Below are positions 1 to 8,882 of a DNA stretch of 64,000 nt, piece after piece (position 1 is the first letter of the stretch; each line of letters begins with the position of its first letter). The stretch covers positions 1-64,000 of the forward strand of contig CAJBKE010000015.1 in assembly GCA_903953565.1 (NCBI GenBank), in the 5' to 3' direction. The stretch comes from an uncultured Verrucomicrobiota bacterium. Its GTDB lineage: Bacteria; Verrucomicrobiota; Verrucomicrobiia; Chthoniobacterales; JACTMZ01. The notes beneath the pieces are model-generated. The model worked only from the letters and a program-made list of their open reading frames with translations. It was not told where the DNA came from and searched no databases. The position numbers and the translations under genes are program-made.

Positions 1-1
1 C

Positions 2-415
2 CAAAAGCTCGGTATCGGGCAGACTTATGAGTTCGCGGCGGTGCAGGGGAATCGTCTGGAATGCGGCGGCTGGCGTAACACTTCCGTTCCGAATTGGGTC
101 TATCGCTTCACCGCGTCCGAAATCCGGCAGACCATCAACTGTGCCGCGCCCTTCGGTCCCCACCGGTTTCATTTCCACTACCGCACCCGTGTTCCGTGGC
201 GTCAGTTGCGCGCGCGCCGCAATAAGGTTCCCCTAATGTTGGCAGCTATTGCTGCGCCGGTTTTGCGTGTTCTCGACGCGTTCGGTCCGGTGGCGAGTAA
301 CAACCTTGCTGCCGTGGTCGTGAAACCGGATCTGCCCGCGGAGAAATTCCCGTGGGTCGATCAGCGGGGTAACGAGTGGGTGGCCGATCCGGCTTGGTTC
401 CGCGCTGGTGGGTAG
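2..415 (+). CDS. 3' end of a protein in the polysaccharide locus, possibly a methyltransferase
   Basis: An open frame runs from the window edge to a TAG at 413-415, so the 5' end is missing. About 137 residues are visible. They are rich in Arg, Trp and Phe and end in Trp-Phe-Arg-Ala-Gly-Gly. The style (an early Trp/Tyr-rich stretch, then a hydrophobic helix, then a short polar tail) resembles the C-terminal part of class I SAM-dependent methyltransferases found in sugar loci, but the SAM-binding motif is not in view. The function is a guess from context. A glycosyltransferase gene follows on the same strand after a repeat-like gap. Confidence 0.45.
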   Translation, partial: QKLGIGQTYEFAAVQGNRLECGGWRNTSVPNWVYRFTASEIRQTINCAAPFGPHRFHFHYRTRVPWRQLRARRNKVPLMLAAIAAPVLRVLDAFGPVASNNLAAVVVKPDLPAEKFPWVDQRGNEWVADPAWFRAGG

Positions 416-542
416 AGAGATTTTAACGAAAAGTAATAAAGTTAACGAAGGGTGATAGCGAAGCGGATTGGAGGGCACTCACGGAGGCACGGAGAGCGCG
501 GGGGACAGGAGTGCGTTGCCACTTAGTGGGGGCTGTGGTCTG
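416..542. repeat. intergenic word-like repeat sequence
   Basis: The gap between the truncated gene and the first glycosyltransferase carries a TTAACGAAAAG..GTTAACGAAGGG type string (about 422-452). A similar string sits at 16922-16952. It also carries a CACGGAGGCACGGAG tandem (about 479-495). These look like members of short dispersed intergenic repeat families rather than coding sequence. A longer frame starting at 468 crosses this repeat, which is one reason I place the next gene's start at 543. Confidence 0.5.
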
Positions 543-1748
543 ATGCGAGGAATGGAGCGGCGGCCGCGAGTTTTGCAGATTTTTAATCGCTACCTGGAAT
601 ATGGTGGGGAGCAGGGGAGCGTGGGGCGGATTGGGGACACGATGCAGGAGATTGCGGATGTCGAATATTTCCTTACCTCGAGTGATCAACTGCTCGGTCA
701 GAGGATGCCGGAGGAGATGGTCAAAGCGGCGGCGTTAGCATTGCACAATCCGCAGGTGGTCGAGCGGTTGAAGCGGTATCAGAAGATCGGTCGGTTCGAC
801 ATCTGGCTGATCCACAATGTCTTTCCGGCGATGTCGCCATCGGTTTACGCGCTGGCTTTCAAGCTGGGTATTCCGGTCGTGCAATATTTGCACAACTACC
901 GGATGTCGTGTGTGAATGGTTTTTTTCTCAATCACGGGGAGACCTGCACTTCTTGTATCCACGGCAATTTCACCAAGGCGGCACTGACCGGTTGTTGGCA
1001 CAACAGCCGGGTGGTCAGCGGCTGGATGGGGGCAGTGATGATGCGGGTTCGTGCCATGGGAGTGTTCCGCGAGGTGGCGGCATGGATTGCGGTCAGCCGG
1101 GCGCAGAAGGACCTGCATGTGCAGATGGGTATTCCGGCGGAGCGCATTCATGTGTTGCCGCATTTTTACGAGGTGGATCCCGAGCGGTTCATCGTGGAAC
1201 CGGGACGCGATGTGTTGTTCGTGGGACGTCTTTCCAAAGAAAAAGGCGTCGAGCAAGTGCTCGACGCCTGGAAGCGGACGGATCGCGGTGAGGCGAAGTT
1301 GCTATTAGCCGGGGAGGGTCCGGAAAGAGTGGCCCTAGAAAACAAAATCGCCGCCGAAAAGATCGGCGGTGTGGAGTTTCTCGGCTTTGTGGCGAAGGAG
1401 GATCAGGCAGCTATGTGGAAACGCGCAGCATTCTCAGTCGTCCCGTCCATCTGGCAGGAACCGCTGGGCCTGGTGGTGTTCGAGGCGTGGGAGCGAGGGC
1501 GTGGCGTGGTGGTGTCCGACGCGGGCGGCTTGGCCGATTCGGTGGACGATAGCGTTAGCGGTTTCAAGGTGCCGATGCGTGATGCGGAGGCTTGGGCGGC
1601 GGCGATGGGCAAGTTGTTGCGCGAGCCGGCGCGCAGTGTGGAAATGGCGCGGGCGGGGGTGGCGAAGCTGGAGCGGGATTTCACGAAGGAAAAGTGGCTT
1701 GAGCGTATCGGGGCTATCTATGATGAACTATTGAAGAGAAAGAATTGA
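543..1748 (+). CDS. glycosyltransferase family 4 (GT-B fold)
   Basis: Predicted to move a sugar from an activated donor to a membrane-bound polysaccharide intermediate on the cytoplasmic face. The protein is about 401 aa from the ATG at 543. The N-terminal domain opens with RVLQIFNRYLEYGGEQ, as in GT4 enzymes. The C-terminal domain has FVGRLSKEKG near residue 226 and an E-x7-E motif (EPLGLVVFE, about 306-314) that binds the donor nucleotide sugar. Four cysteines near 123, 135, 138 and 151 match a cysteine-bearing insertion seen in some members of this family. An in-frame start at 468 would add 25 residues of repeat-derived sequence, so I reject it; 552 is a further alternative start. Donor and acceptor cannot be told from sequence. 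Confidence 0.9.
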   Translation: MRGMERRPRVLQIFNRYLEYGGEQGSVGRIGDTMQEIADVEYFLTSSDQLLGQRMPEEMVKAAALALHNPQVVERLKRYQKIGRFDIWLIHNVFPAMSPSVYALAFKLGIPVVQYLHNYRMSCVNGFFLNHGETCTSCIHGNFTKAALTGCWHNSRVVSGWMGAVMMRVRAMGVFREVAAWIAVSRAQKDLHVQMGIPAERIHVLPHFYEVDPERFIVEPGRDVLFVGRLSKEKGVEQVLDAWKRTDRGEAKLLLAGEGPERVALENKIAAEKIGGVEFLGFVAKEDQAAMWKRAAFSVVPSIWQEPLGLVVFEAWERGRGVVVSDAGGLADSVDDSVSGFKVPMRDAEAWAAAMGKLLREPARSVEMARAGVAKLERDFTKEKWLERIGAIYDELLKRKN

Positions 1749-1984
1749 GCCACAGCCGGAGCGTAGCGCAGACGGCCGAAGGCAAATTAACACGGATGAA
1801 CGGCCTGGATAAAAATGAAAAAGTTGCGCCGTTGGACAACGGCGCAACTTCAGTTATCGCGACAGAAGACAAGGTCCTCAGATGGCGGTCATCAGACAGC
1901 AGCGGGAAGAAAAACTGCTTTGATAGCACCACCCAAACCAAGGAAACTTAGCCACCGATTGACGCGGATTAACACGGATAAAGG
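1749..1984. repeat. intergenic repeat region
   Basis: This 236-bp gap carries two copies of the 12-mer ATTAACACGGAT, at 1786-1797 and 1968-1979. Each follows a GCCAC word (near 1749 and 1951). A strong hairpin lies between them. The arrangement looks like two copies of one intergenic repeat flanking other sequence. No convincing gene is present. Confidence 0.6.
1821..1850. terminator. 13-bp perfect stem-loop, possible terminator
   Basis: Arms AAGTTGCGCCGTT (1821-1833) and AACGGCGCAACTT (1838-1850) pair perfectly around a GGAC loop. On the plus strand it lies about 70 bases after the glycosyltransferase stop. An A-rich run precedes it, so a U-rich tail would exist only on the minus strand. 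The loop resembles those of the other intergenic hairpins in the window. Confidence 0.5.
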
Positions 1985-2668
1985 ATGAAAGATATTTTTG
2001 CAAAGAACGCGAAAGACCGACGGTGGTTGATGGCGGTGCCGTTTGTTGCGGTGCTGGCGATTTTTCTGATCGAGGTCGAGACACCGGGGATCCGGGTCAC
2101 GCCGTCGTTGCTGACGATTGCTTTGGCCATCTTCGCGCTGTTCCTGTCGCCTCGGGCAGTGCTTTGGTGGGCGGTGGTGTTATTTGTTCCGGTTGTGCTG
2201 ACTTTGTGGCTCGTTCCGAATGCCGGGGTGCGGGAGTCCGCGAACTTTGTCGCGCTGCGTTCGGCGGCTTATCTCGCGGTTGCTTGGGTGGCGGTGGGGT
2301 TGAGTCGTTACCGCTGGGATTCCGAGCGCAGGTTGGAGGGAATGCTGGCCTTGTTCGACTCGCTGCAGACTCCGATCGTGGTGTCCGACATCGACGGTAA
2401 CATCAGATTCGCCAACCGGGCCTGTTGCGAGCTGCTCGGGCGCGGTGCGAAGGAGATCAAGGACACGAACTTCTTTGCGGTGTTCAGCCAACCCGATCGT
2501 CGCGGCCAATCGATCGAGGACTACCTCAAGTGCTTCGACCAGAACACAAACCAGAGCACATCAATGACCGTCAGCATCCAAGACGCCGCCGGAGAAAAAA
2601 TGCTGCGCGCGAACTGTGTATCCATGCAATGGAATCACCAGCGGCTGCTGGTTACCCAACTAAGTTAG
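1985..2668 (+). CDS. membrane protein with C-terminal PAS domain
   Basis: The 227-aa protein has about four hydrophobic segments in residues 15-105, then a PAS-type domain from about 118 (LFDSLQTPIVVSDIDGNIRF followed by ANRACCELLG). No kinase, GGDEF or other output domain follows; it ends right after the PAS fold. It may be a truncated or accessory sensor, or a regulator of polysaccharide export. The first residues (MKDIFAKNAKD) are encoded by an AAAGAACGCGAAAGA word typical of dispersed intergenic repeats, so the true N-terminus is uncertain. The last 18 codons recur in a degenerate second copy at 3702-3755. Function unknown. Confidence 0.75.
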   Translation: MKDIFAKNAKDRRWLMAVPFVAVLAIFLIEVETPGIRVTPSLLTIALAIFALFLSPRAVLWWAVVLFVPVVLTLWLVPNAGVRESANFVALRSAAYLAVAWVAVGLSRYRWDSERRLEGMLALFDSLQTPIVVSDIDGNIRFANRACCELLGRGAKEIKDTNFFAVFSQPDRRGQSIEDYLKCFDQNTNQSTSMTVSIQDAAGEKMLRANCVSMQWNHQRLLVTQLS

Positions 2669-2675
2669 ACACGCA

Positions 2676-3596
2676 ATGAAAGCTCTCGTCACTGGCGGCG
2701 CAGGATTTATCGGTTCACACCTCGTCGATCTGTTGCTTTCGAAAGACTGTGAGGTGGTGGTGGTCGATAACCTTGCGACAGGCCGACGGTCACAAGTCCC
2801 TGAGGAAGCTTTTTTCCTGCAGGGTGGTGTTAGTGATGCCGACTTGCTCGCCAAAGCGCTGCCCGGGTGTGACGTGGTTTTTCATCTGGCTGCGGTCTCT
2901 TCGGTTCAGGATTCACTGGACCGGCCGATCGAGGTTCACAATACGAACCTTACCGCGACGCTTGTGCTGCTCGAAGCTGCTGTGCGCTACAAAGTGCCGC
3001 GCTTTGTTTTTTCCTCATCGGCCGCCATCTATGGCGATACCGGTGGCGAACCTGCCCGCGAGGACATGATTCCCAAGCCGATGAGTCACTACGCGGTGCA
3101 GAAGCTGGCCTCCGAACACTACTGTCAAGTTTACCAGCGCTTGCACGGGTTGGAGACAGTCTGCCTGCGCTATTTTAACGTGTATGGTTCGCGGCAGCGA
3201 GCCGACTCCCCCTATTCCGGAGTCATCGCCAAGTTCATCGACGCAGCCCGCGCCGGCCAGCCCATCACGATTTTCGGGGATGGGGAGCAGACCCGGGACT
3301 TTTGCCACGTGAGAGATGTGGCGTCGGCCAACTACTTGGCCGCGACGCAAGATAGCGCCAAGGTCGCCGGAAGAGTTTTCAATGTAGGCACGGGAACATC
3401 GACTTCAGTCAACGAGCTAGCTCGCCTCGTTGGGAGTGTTTTTGGAACTGGCGCGGTGCCTATCGCGCATAAACCGGCCCGCCCAGCGGAGATTCGCTAT
3501 TCGCAAGCCTTGGTTGAGGCTGTTCGTGACAAAGTGAGGTGGGCGCACTCTGTTCCCCTTGGAACATCGTCGCTCGCAACCTGCGTCCAAGAGTAG
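2676..3596 (+). CDS. NAD-dependent sugar-nucleotide epimerase/dehydratase (extended SDR)
   Basis: Likely a UDP-hexose 4-epimerase or related enzyme making a sugar donor for the locus. The 306-aa protein has the Rossmann motif GGAGFIG at 7-13, the catalytic Ser region (FSSSAAIYG) and YAVQK near 139-143 as the Tyr-x3-Lys pair. NVYG and RDF.HV.DV substrate-domain signatures are also visible. The start is 7 bp after the PAS gene. The body is normal to SVPLG, but the last dozen residues do not resemble the usual family ending, and the stop comes about 100 bp before a degenerate duplicate of the PAS gene end. The C-terminus may have been replaced by recombination. Confidence 0.88.
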   Translation: MKALVTGGAGFIGSHLVDLLLSKDCEVVVVDNLATGRRSQVPEEAFFLQGGVSDADLLAKALPGCDVVFHLAAVSSVQDSLDRPIEVHNTNLTATLVLLEAAVRYKVPRFVFSSSAAIYGDTGGEPAREDMIPKPMSHYAVQKLASEHYCQVYQRLHGLETVCLRYFNVYGSRQRADSPYSGVIAKFIDAARAGQPITIFGDGEQTRDFCHVRDVASANYLAATQDSAKVAGRVFNVGTGTSTSVNELARLVGSVFGTGAVPIAHKPARPAEIRYSQALVEAVRDKVRWAHSVPLGTSSLATCVQE

Positions 3597-3847
3597 CGTG
3601 TTGGTTTCATGCCAATGATGTCTCGATAGCGCCACTTGTCTGACGTAGTTTCATGTCCGCGATGCTACGGATTACCAAACCGGACCTGCTATATGGACCG
3701 CGGCAACTGCGTATCCATGCAATGGGATCACCAGCGGTTTTTGGTTGCTCAATTGGGACAGGGCAATATTGACATGCACCCGCTCTGCCGGTCAGAGCTA
3801 TGGAGAAGCTCGGTGATATTAGTATCCAAATGCGGTGCAATCGGTTT
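3597..3847 (+). pseudogene. intergenic region with a degenerate copy of the PAS-gene 3' end
   Basis: Bases 3702-3755 match 2609-2662, the last codons of the PAS-domain gene, with few changes. Read in the same frame they give the words NCVSMQWDHQRF and LVAQL, against NCVSMQWNHQRL and LVTQL in the intact gene. The frame around the copy has no PAS body and no plausible start. It is therefore a gene fragment left by duplication or recombination, not a working gene. The two copies flank the epimerase gene as direct repeats about 1.09 kb apart. Confidence 0.7.
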
Positions 3848-4711
3848 ATGAAGCTTTCCGTGTTCAAGCCAAGCAAGCTACAATGGCTTTTCAGCCATGA
3901 TGTTGCTCGCAAGCACCCCTTTCGAACCGTTTGGCGGCTGATCAATTGGGAGCTTATCCGGATTCTTAATCGAACTGTTGAGAGCCGATATGACGGGAAT
4001 TTCGACGTTACTCTCTTGCCGCGCGAGGGGGCGTCTCGGTTGGCTTACTACTTTGGAGTCAGCGAGCCGGAGTTATTCGCTTTTTACGAGGGCTTCCTCA
4101 AACCGGGCATGACAGTTGTGGATGCGGGTGCAAATATAGGCCTTCACACGCTCTTCTTTGCCAAGCGCGTGGGGCCTGAGGGAAGGGTCTATGCATTCGA
4201 GCCCGGCCAATCGGCTTTCGGTCGCCTAAAAAGTCATGTCGAGAGGAACCAACTCGCCAACGTTCACTGCTTCCACTGCGCCTTGGGTGCTTCCGAAGGA
4301 GTCGTCGCGATCACGGAGAATTGCCACGACAATTCACGCAACTTCGTGGTGGAATCTTCCTCTGGGACAAATGGCACCAGGAATGTTGTGCTGCGCTCTT
4401 TGGACCAGGTTCTCAAAAAGGAAGGCGTGGGTCGTGTTGACTTCCTGAAAATTGATGTCGAGGGCTTTGAGCCGCAAGTGTTAGAGGGCGTCAGCAATTA
4501 CCTGCGGCAGCAATCCATTCGTGTCCTGCAGCTTGAGTTAGATGATAGCAGCTTGGCTAGGTCCGGATACACCGCTGCCCAAGTTAGTAATATGCTGCAT
4601 GATGCTGGCTATCGGTGTGCCGAATGGAGTTGTCAGAGCAGGAGCTTTCGAGCTGCAAGCAAGGCTTCATTCAACACTTTCTTTGTCACCGAGAACGAGC
4701 TGGTGCAGTGA
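3848..4711 (+). CDS. FkbM-family methyltransferase
   Basis: Probable SAM-dependent O-methyltransferase acting on a sugar of the surface polysaccharide. The start at 3848 (MKLSVFKPSK) gives 287 aa; a start at 3800 would add residues from the fragment region. Motif I is MTVVDAGANIGLHT at about 95-108, followed by VYAFEPG, the acidic SAM-ribose strand. The later DFLKIDVEGFE motif is the FkbM signature. The gene converges with the next glycosyltransferase, leaving only 2 bp between the two stop codons. Confidence 0.85.
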   Translation: MKLSVFKPSKLQWLFSHDVARKHPFRTVWRLINWELIRILNRTVESRYDGNFDVTLLPREGASRLAYYFGVSEPELFAFYEGFLKPGMTVVDAGANIGLHTLFFAKRVGPEGRVYAFEPGQSAFGRLKSHVERNQLANVHCFHCALGASEGVVAITENCHDNSRNFVVESSSGTNGTRNVVLRSLDQVLKKEGVGRVDFLKIDVEGFEPQVLEGVSNYLRQQSIRVLQLELDDSSLARSGYTAAQVSNMLHDAGYRCAEWSCQSRSFRAASKASFNTFFVTENELVQ

Positions 4712-4713
4712 CG

Positions 4714-5976
4714 TCAGCGTGCAGATTTCTCTCGCCGCTGCTGCAATGCGTCGGAGTAAACCATATTGATGTTACTCGCGTAGGAATCCTCACGGAACGA
4801 AGCTGCCACCAATTCTGAGGCAGCGCGCCCCATTTCAATCCGACGTTGTGGTTGTTCCGTTAGGAGGCACACTACGCTTGCCAAGCCTTTCGAAATGTCA
4901 GCTGCTCTACCAACAGGAATCTTGAATCCGCAGCTATCGTTGACCACTCCTGCCTGTGCGCTGGCATCAACAATTACGGGCACGCAGCCTGCAAGCATGG
5001 CCTCGAGCATAGTGATTCCCGCATTTTCGCGAAAGCTGGGAAGGATAAACACGTGAGACTCCTTGAGTTTGTTCAAGTATTCATCTCCGGAAAATCCCAT
5101 GTGGAACTCGACCCAATCGTCTATCCCGAGCGCGCGAGCTTGTTTCTTTAAAAAGGGAATCTCCGGTCCATAGCCTCCGACAACGAGGCGCCACTTAATA
5201 CCTCTTTGAGCCGCAATTTGTAGGGCTTCCAAGGCAAAGATTAGTCCTTTGGATCCGATAATGTTCCCTCCGGCAAAAAGACGAATCGGATCTGCGGGAG
5301 GTTTGTCTTCCGGATCGCATCGAAACATTGCGACCTGTTGGTCGGTGAAGAAGGTCGGGAACAGCAGATGCATGCCATTGGATCTGCCGCGCAGGTCCAA
5401 GAGCTTATCAAACGTCTCCTTGTTAGACGCGACCACGGCATCCGAGTTGCGCAAGCAATTCCTCAGTGATCTGGAATGCGAGGCGTGCAGGTTCGAAAAT
5501 CCCCGCACCAGCTCGAAGACAGCTGAGCGCGTTGCGAGTCTTCCGAGAAGATGAAGCGGATATACAGCGGCGCCACCAACGGGCCCCCAGACAAAAGGCA
5601 AATCCAGCTGCCAAAGCGGTGAGGGAATCCGCCAAGACGAGTAGGTCACATGGTGGGCCAAGTCGAAGTGCTGATGTGCTGCGAGTTTGCGCGCGATTTC
5701 CAACGACTGGCGTGTCCAATCCACATATCGCTGCCAGCTTTGGAGGCGCGCGATGAGGCGGTTCTCGTGGTATGGGGCGTCGCTTCCGAAGAAAGTGAAA
5801 GAGAGGTTTGGGTATGCGCCGGTCGCGAGCGCGCGTTCGACACCATCGTGCTCTCCCTTGGAGGTAAGCACGCGCACGGTGTGCTCTTTGCTGAGCGCTG
5901 TAGCCGCTTTCCAACCCACGCCACTTTCGGAGCCACGGTCTGGATAACAAGCTATGGCCGACAGAAGGATCCTCAT
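4714..5976 (-). CDS. glycosyltransferase family 4
   Basis: The start at 5976 (MRILLSAIACYPDRGSESG) gives 420 aa. This opening is typical of GT4 enzymes with the YxPxxGSE nucleotide-sugar loop, and it removes a non-conserved 17-residue extension. The C-terminal half has LRRLFAGG-type and VVGGYGPE donor-site strands and an E-x7-E motif (ENAGITMLE). It is a cytoplasmic GT-B enzyme adding one sugar to the repeat unit. It is divergent from the polymerase-like gene at 6063, so the 86-bp gap holds promoters or leaders for both. Confidence 0.88.
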   Translation of the reverse strand: MRILLSAIACYPDRGSESGVGWKAATALSKEHTVRVLTSKGEHDGVERALATGAYPNLSFTFFGSDAPYHENRLIARLQSWQRYVDWTRQSLEIARKLAAHQHFDLAHHVTYSSWRIPSPLWQLDLPFVWGPVGGAAVYPLHLLGRLATRSAVFELVRGFSNLHASHSRSLRNCLRNSDAVVASNKETFDKLLDLRGRSNGMHLLFPTFFTDQQVAMFRCDPEDKPPADPIRLFAGGNIIGSKGLIFALEALQIAAQRGIKWRLVVGGYGPEIPFLKKQARALGIDDWVEFHMGFSGDEYLNKLKESHVFILPSFRENAGITMLEAMLAGCVPVIVDASAQAGVVNDSCGFKIPVGRAADISKGLASVVCLLTEQPQRRIEMGRAASELVAASFREDSYASNINMVYSDALQQRREKSAR

Positions 5977-6062
5977 GGGCAGGACTTCTCCGCTAAGCGC
6001 ACTTGAATCGCGTATCGCTCTGCGCAAGGCTTCTGCATTGTCGGTGAGATAGGCCTACCACT

Positions 6063-7682
6063 GTGAACCTGCGAAATATTTCCGCCAACCAGATCGTCGT
6101 TTGTACGGCATTACTTCTTGGATTGCTCTTGGCTGTGATGCTCGGCAATGCGGTAGGAAGTTCGGATATGCGGTTAGTTGCGGGAATCATTGCGGTGATT
6201 CCGGTCGCGGTCATCTTTGTCAAACTCAAGACGAACATCTGGGTATTGTTGCCAATTGGTTGGTATCTGTCCGGAAAATTCACATGGTTGCCGCTACCTT
6301 TCACGGTGCGTGATCTATGCTTCATGACGGTGATTTTCTTTTTCACGCTGTTTCTTGCGACGCGCGCTCTGCCATGGAGACGAAAACTCAGCGCCCTCGA
6401 TTACCTCATTTATATCAACTTGGCCTACCTCGCGACCGTGTTTGTTCGCAATCCGGTGGGCTTCTGGGCGATGCAGTCGAGCATGGTTGGTGGCCGGCCG
6501 TATTTCGAAATCGGCTTAGCCTTTGGCGCCTTCATGATTCTGAGTCGTGTTCAGATCACCGATTTTATCGCCAAGGTTTTCCCGCTTTTCTTCGTCGTGC
6601 CCGCATGGTGTGTGGGTATCCTCGACGTAATCAGCCGACTTAGCCCCCAAACTGGCTATGTGCTAAACTCGATATACAGCGGCGTAGGCACGGGGGGGGC
6701 CACCGCTGCGTTTCAAGCCGAAGCCGAACTTGGCGCAACGCGCATGACCGGGTTGCTAGGCGCAGGCTTAGCCTCAGTGTTAGCTCTTTGCGCTAGATAC
6801 AATCCCATTACCCTGATTTCGCCACTGTATCCCCACAGGGTCATGATGCTGACGATTGCTTTTGGCGCCATTTTTCTTTCCGGTTTCCGTAGCGCTCTGA
6901 TCTTTGCTTTTCTGTCATTCTTGATCTCGTCCATGCTACGAGGCCGCTTAAAGGACCTATGGGTTGCGGGCGGGGTTGCGATGTTGGCTTTGGTCTTGCT
7001 CATCTCGATGCAGGGAAGCGTTCTGCAGTTGCCCTTCACGATGCAGAGAGCGTTATCGTGGCTGCCGGGAGATTGGAATACCGAGGCTGTCACTGACGCC
7101 GACGAATCTTCTCGGTGGCGCTTCGAAATGTGGGGATGGGCATGGAACGACAATCGAATTCTGCGGGACCGCACGTGGGGTCAAGGCTTCGGTCTATCTC
7201 TGGACGATATGAATCTTATCGCCAGTTCCATGATGGCTGGTCAAAGCGGAGCAAGTCTTCTGGGCGGTTCCGACCGGGAAAACTTCATGATCATGGGAAC
7301 CTTCCACAGTGGACCTCTCTCAACCGTCAAATATATCGGGGTAGTCGGCTTTTGCCTCTATTACTCCCTCATGTGCTATATGGCCTTAACGGCTTGGAGA
7401 CTGTGTAAACGCGCACGTGGGACGAATGCTTTTACGCTGTCTCTGTTCGTAGGAATCCCGATTATCTATGAGCCATTCAATTTTGTAGTCATTTTTGGAG
7501 GCTTAGACAGTAATTATCCGCAAATGCTTTTTTGGGCCGGCTTGCTCAATATGACCAACAACTACATCACGCAACTGCAAGCAGGAAGCGTAAATCCTTC
7601 TTTACCTCAACAAGTTAACCATTCTGGCATCGCTTCTATTTCGGCCGGGCGCAGCGCAGTAACCGCGTTGAAAATCAGCTGA
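6063..7682 (+). CDS. O-antigen polymerase/ligase-like polytopic membrane protein
   Basis: A 539-aa protein with about 11-13 hydrophobic segments spread along its length and a long loop around residues 330-415 containing the words RWRFEMWGWAWNDN and WGQGFG. This resembles the large periplasmic loop of Wzy/WaaL-type proteins. Context (glycosyltransferases and a flippase) supports polymerisation or ligation of repeat units. Start is GTG at 6063. Sequence conservation in this class is low, so Wzy and WaaL cannot be told apart. The stop abuts the stop of the convergent neighbour with no spacer. Confidence 0.72.
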   Translation: MNLRNISANQIVVCTALLLGLLLAVMLGNAVGSSDMRLVAGIIAVIPVAVIFVKLKTNIWVLLPIGWYLSGKFTWLPLPFTVRDLCFMTVIFFFTLFLATRALPWRRKLSALDYLIYINLAYLATVFVRNPVGFWAMQSSMVGGRPYFEIGLAFGAFMILSRVQITDFIAKVFPLFFVVPAWCVGILDVISRLSPQTGYVLNSIYSGVGTGGATAAFQAEAELGATRMTGLLGAGLASVLALCARYNPITLISPLYPHRVMMLTIAFGAIFLSGFRSALIFAFLSFLISSMLRGRLKDLWVAGGVAMLALVLLISMQGSVLQLPFTMQRALSWLPGDWNTEAVTDADESSRWRFEMWGWAWNDNRILRDRTWGQGFGLSLDDMNLIASSMMAGQSGASLLGGSDRENFMIMGTFHSGPLSTVKYIGVVGFCLYYSLMCYMALTAWRLCKRARGTNAFTLSLFVGIPIIYEPFNFVVIFGGLDSNYPQMLFWAGLLNMTNNYITQLQAGSVNPSLPQQVNHSGIASISAGRSAVTALKIS

Positions 7683-8882
7683 TTAGCCTGCCGCCAGTAT
7701 TTCAGCGAGCATCTCATTATAAGAGGCCGCGTTCTTCCGTAGGCTATATACTTCCGATGCAGCTTGCAAACCTTCTTGGCTCGACTTGGATCTTAAGTCT
7801 GGGTTACTTGCGATCTTGGACATCGCTTTGGCCATGGAAAGCTGAGACGTAACACATACTCCTGCTGGTAATGAGGCTATGCACCCGGCTTTGCGGCCGA
7901 TCCAAGGCTTGGCAAAGGACATAGACTCCAAAATAGATATGGGTTGCGTTTCCAACTTCGAGGAAAGCACGAATGCGTCTGATTCACGAAAGGCGGAAAG
8001 CGTATCTTCTCTCGTCTGTTTATCGAGCCACACGATGCGACCGCACTTGCTAGTGGCCGGAATATCATCGTCCATTTTTTGGAACTTTCTCGACCATTCA
8101 TTGAACTCGGTCCCAATAAACACAAGAACTGACGCGGGGATGTTAGCTTTGCGAAACGCTTTTACTGCGAATCCTTGGTCTTTGCCCTGCGAGTAGTAAG
8201 CGACACAGAGGAAGACGAAGGCGTCCTCCGGTATGTGATGAGCGCTGCGGAAGGATCTGGGTGTCTGTGTGTAGTCGACAGGTTCAACCCCATTTGGGAT
8301 AACTCGGATGCCGGGATGTCGTATGAATCGCGCCAGTGTATGATCAAAAAACGCATCAAAGTCGCATTGGTGGCTTAGGAAAACCCAGCGATTGATGTAG
8401 CGCGCCCATCGGAGCATCGAAAAACTTTTAAGAGTCGACCGTGCCCATTGGCCGAGGCCGAAGGGAAATTTCCGCACCCAAAACCACCGGAGAGCGGCGT
8501 AGCCATGGCTCACCAGCACCTTTTTGGCCTTGATCTTTGGGAGTAGCGGGACGGCGAGTTGCAGGGGCCAGCCATAACCTTCAAAAATAATGACGTCCCA
8601 TAAACCGTTTCTGAGGAAATCCCTATAGCCGGCGATGATCGCGTCACGGCGCTGTTGATCATCCTGTGTGCCCTCCACGTCGAACTCATGCACCCTTGCA
8701 CCCCTCCACCTCATTTCCTTGCGATTGGTTTTCGCCGGCGCGGTGGCGATCTCCACCTTCCACCCCGCATCGAGCAGGATACGCGCGCAGGTGCTAGACG
8801 CCTTAGCCACCCCGTTTAAATCTGGCGGAAAGGTAAAGGTTGCTACAAGCGCTGAGGGCTGGTGCGGCCTATCGCGTACCAT
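7683..8882 (-). CDS. glycosyltransferase family 4
   Basis: The start at 8882 (MVRDRPHQPSALVATFTFPP) gives 399 aa and overlaps the upstream FkbM gene end by 14 bp. The N-terminal domain has PPDLNGVAKASS, the glycine-bearing acceptor loop. The C-terminal domain has a FVFLCVAYYSQGKDQ strand where GT4 proteins carry G(R)xxxxKG, and a donor-site E-x7-E type motif (ETQPISILE). It is expressed with the FkbM gene and the flippase on the minus strand. Confidence 0.85.
   Translation of the reverse strand: MVRDRPHQPSALVATFTFPPDLNGVAKASSTCARILLDAGWKVEIATAPAKTNRKEMRWRGARVHEFDVEGTQDDQQRRDAIIAGYRDFLRNGLWDVIIFEGYGWPLQLAVPLLPKIKAKKVLVSHGYAALRWFWVRKFPFGLGQWARSTLKSFSMLRWARYINRWVFLSHQCDFDAFFDHTLARFIRHPGIRVIPNGVEPVDYTQTPRSFRSAHHIPEDAFVFLCVAYYSQGKDQGFAVKAFRKANIPASVLVFIGTEFNEWSRKFQKMDDDIPATSKCGRIVWLDKQTREDTLSAFRESDAFVLSSKLETQPISILESMSFAKPWIGRKAGCIASLPAGVCVTSQLSMAKAMSKIASNPDLRSKSSQEGLQAASEVYSLRKNAASYNEMLAEILAAG

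Noticed and set aside
3636-3851. Short plus-strand frame over the duplicated fragment
   Set aside because: It only carries the duplicated tail of the PAS gene plus unrelated sequence. It has no domain and is better described as a remnant.
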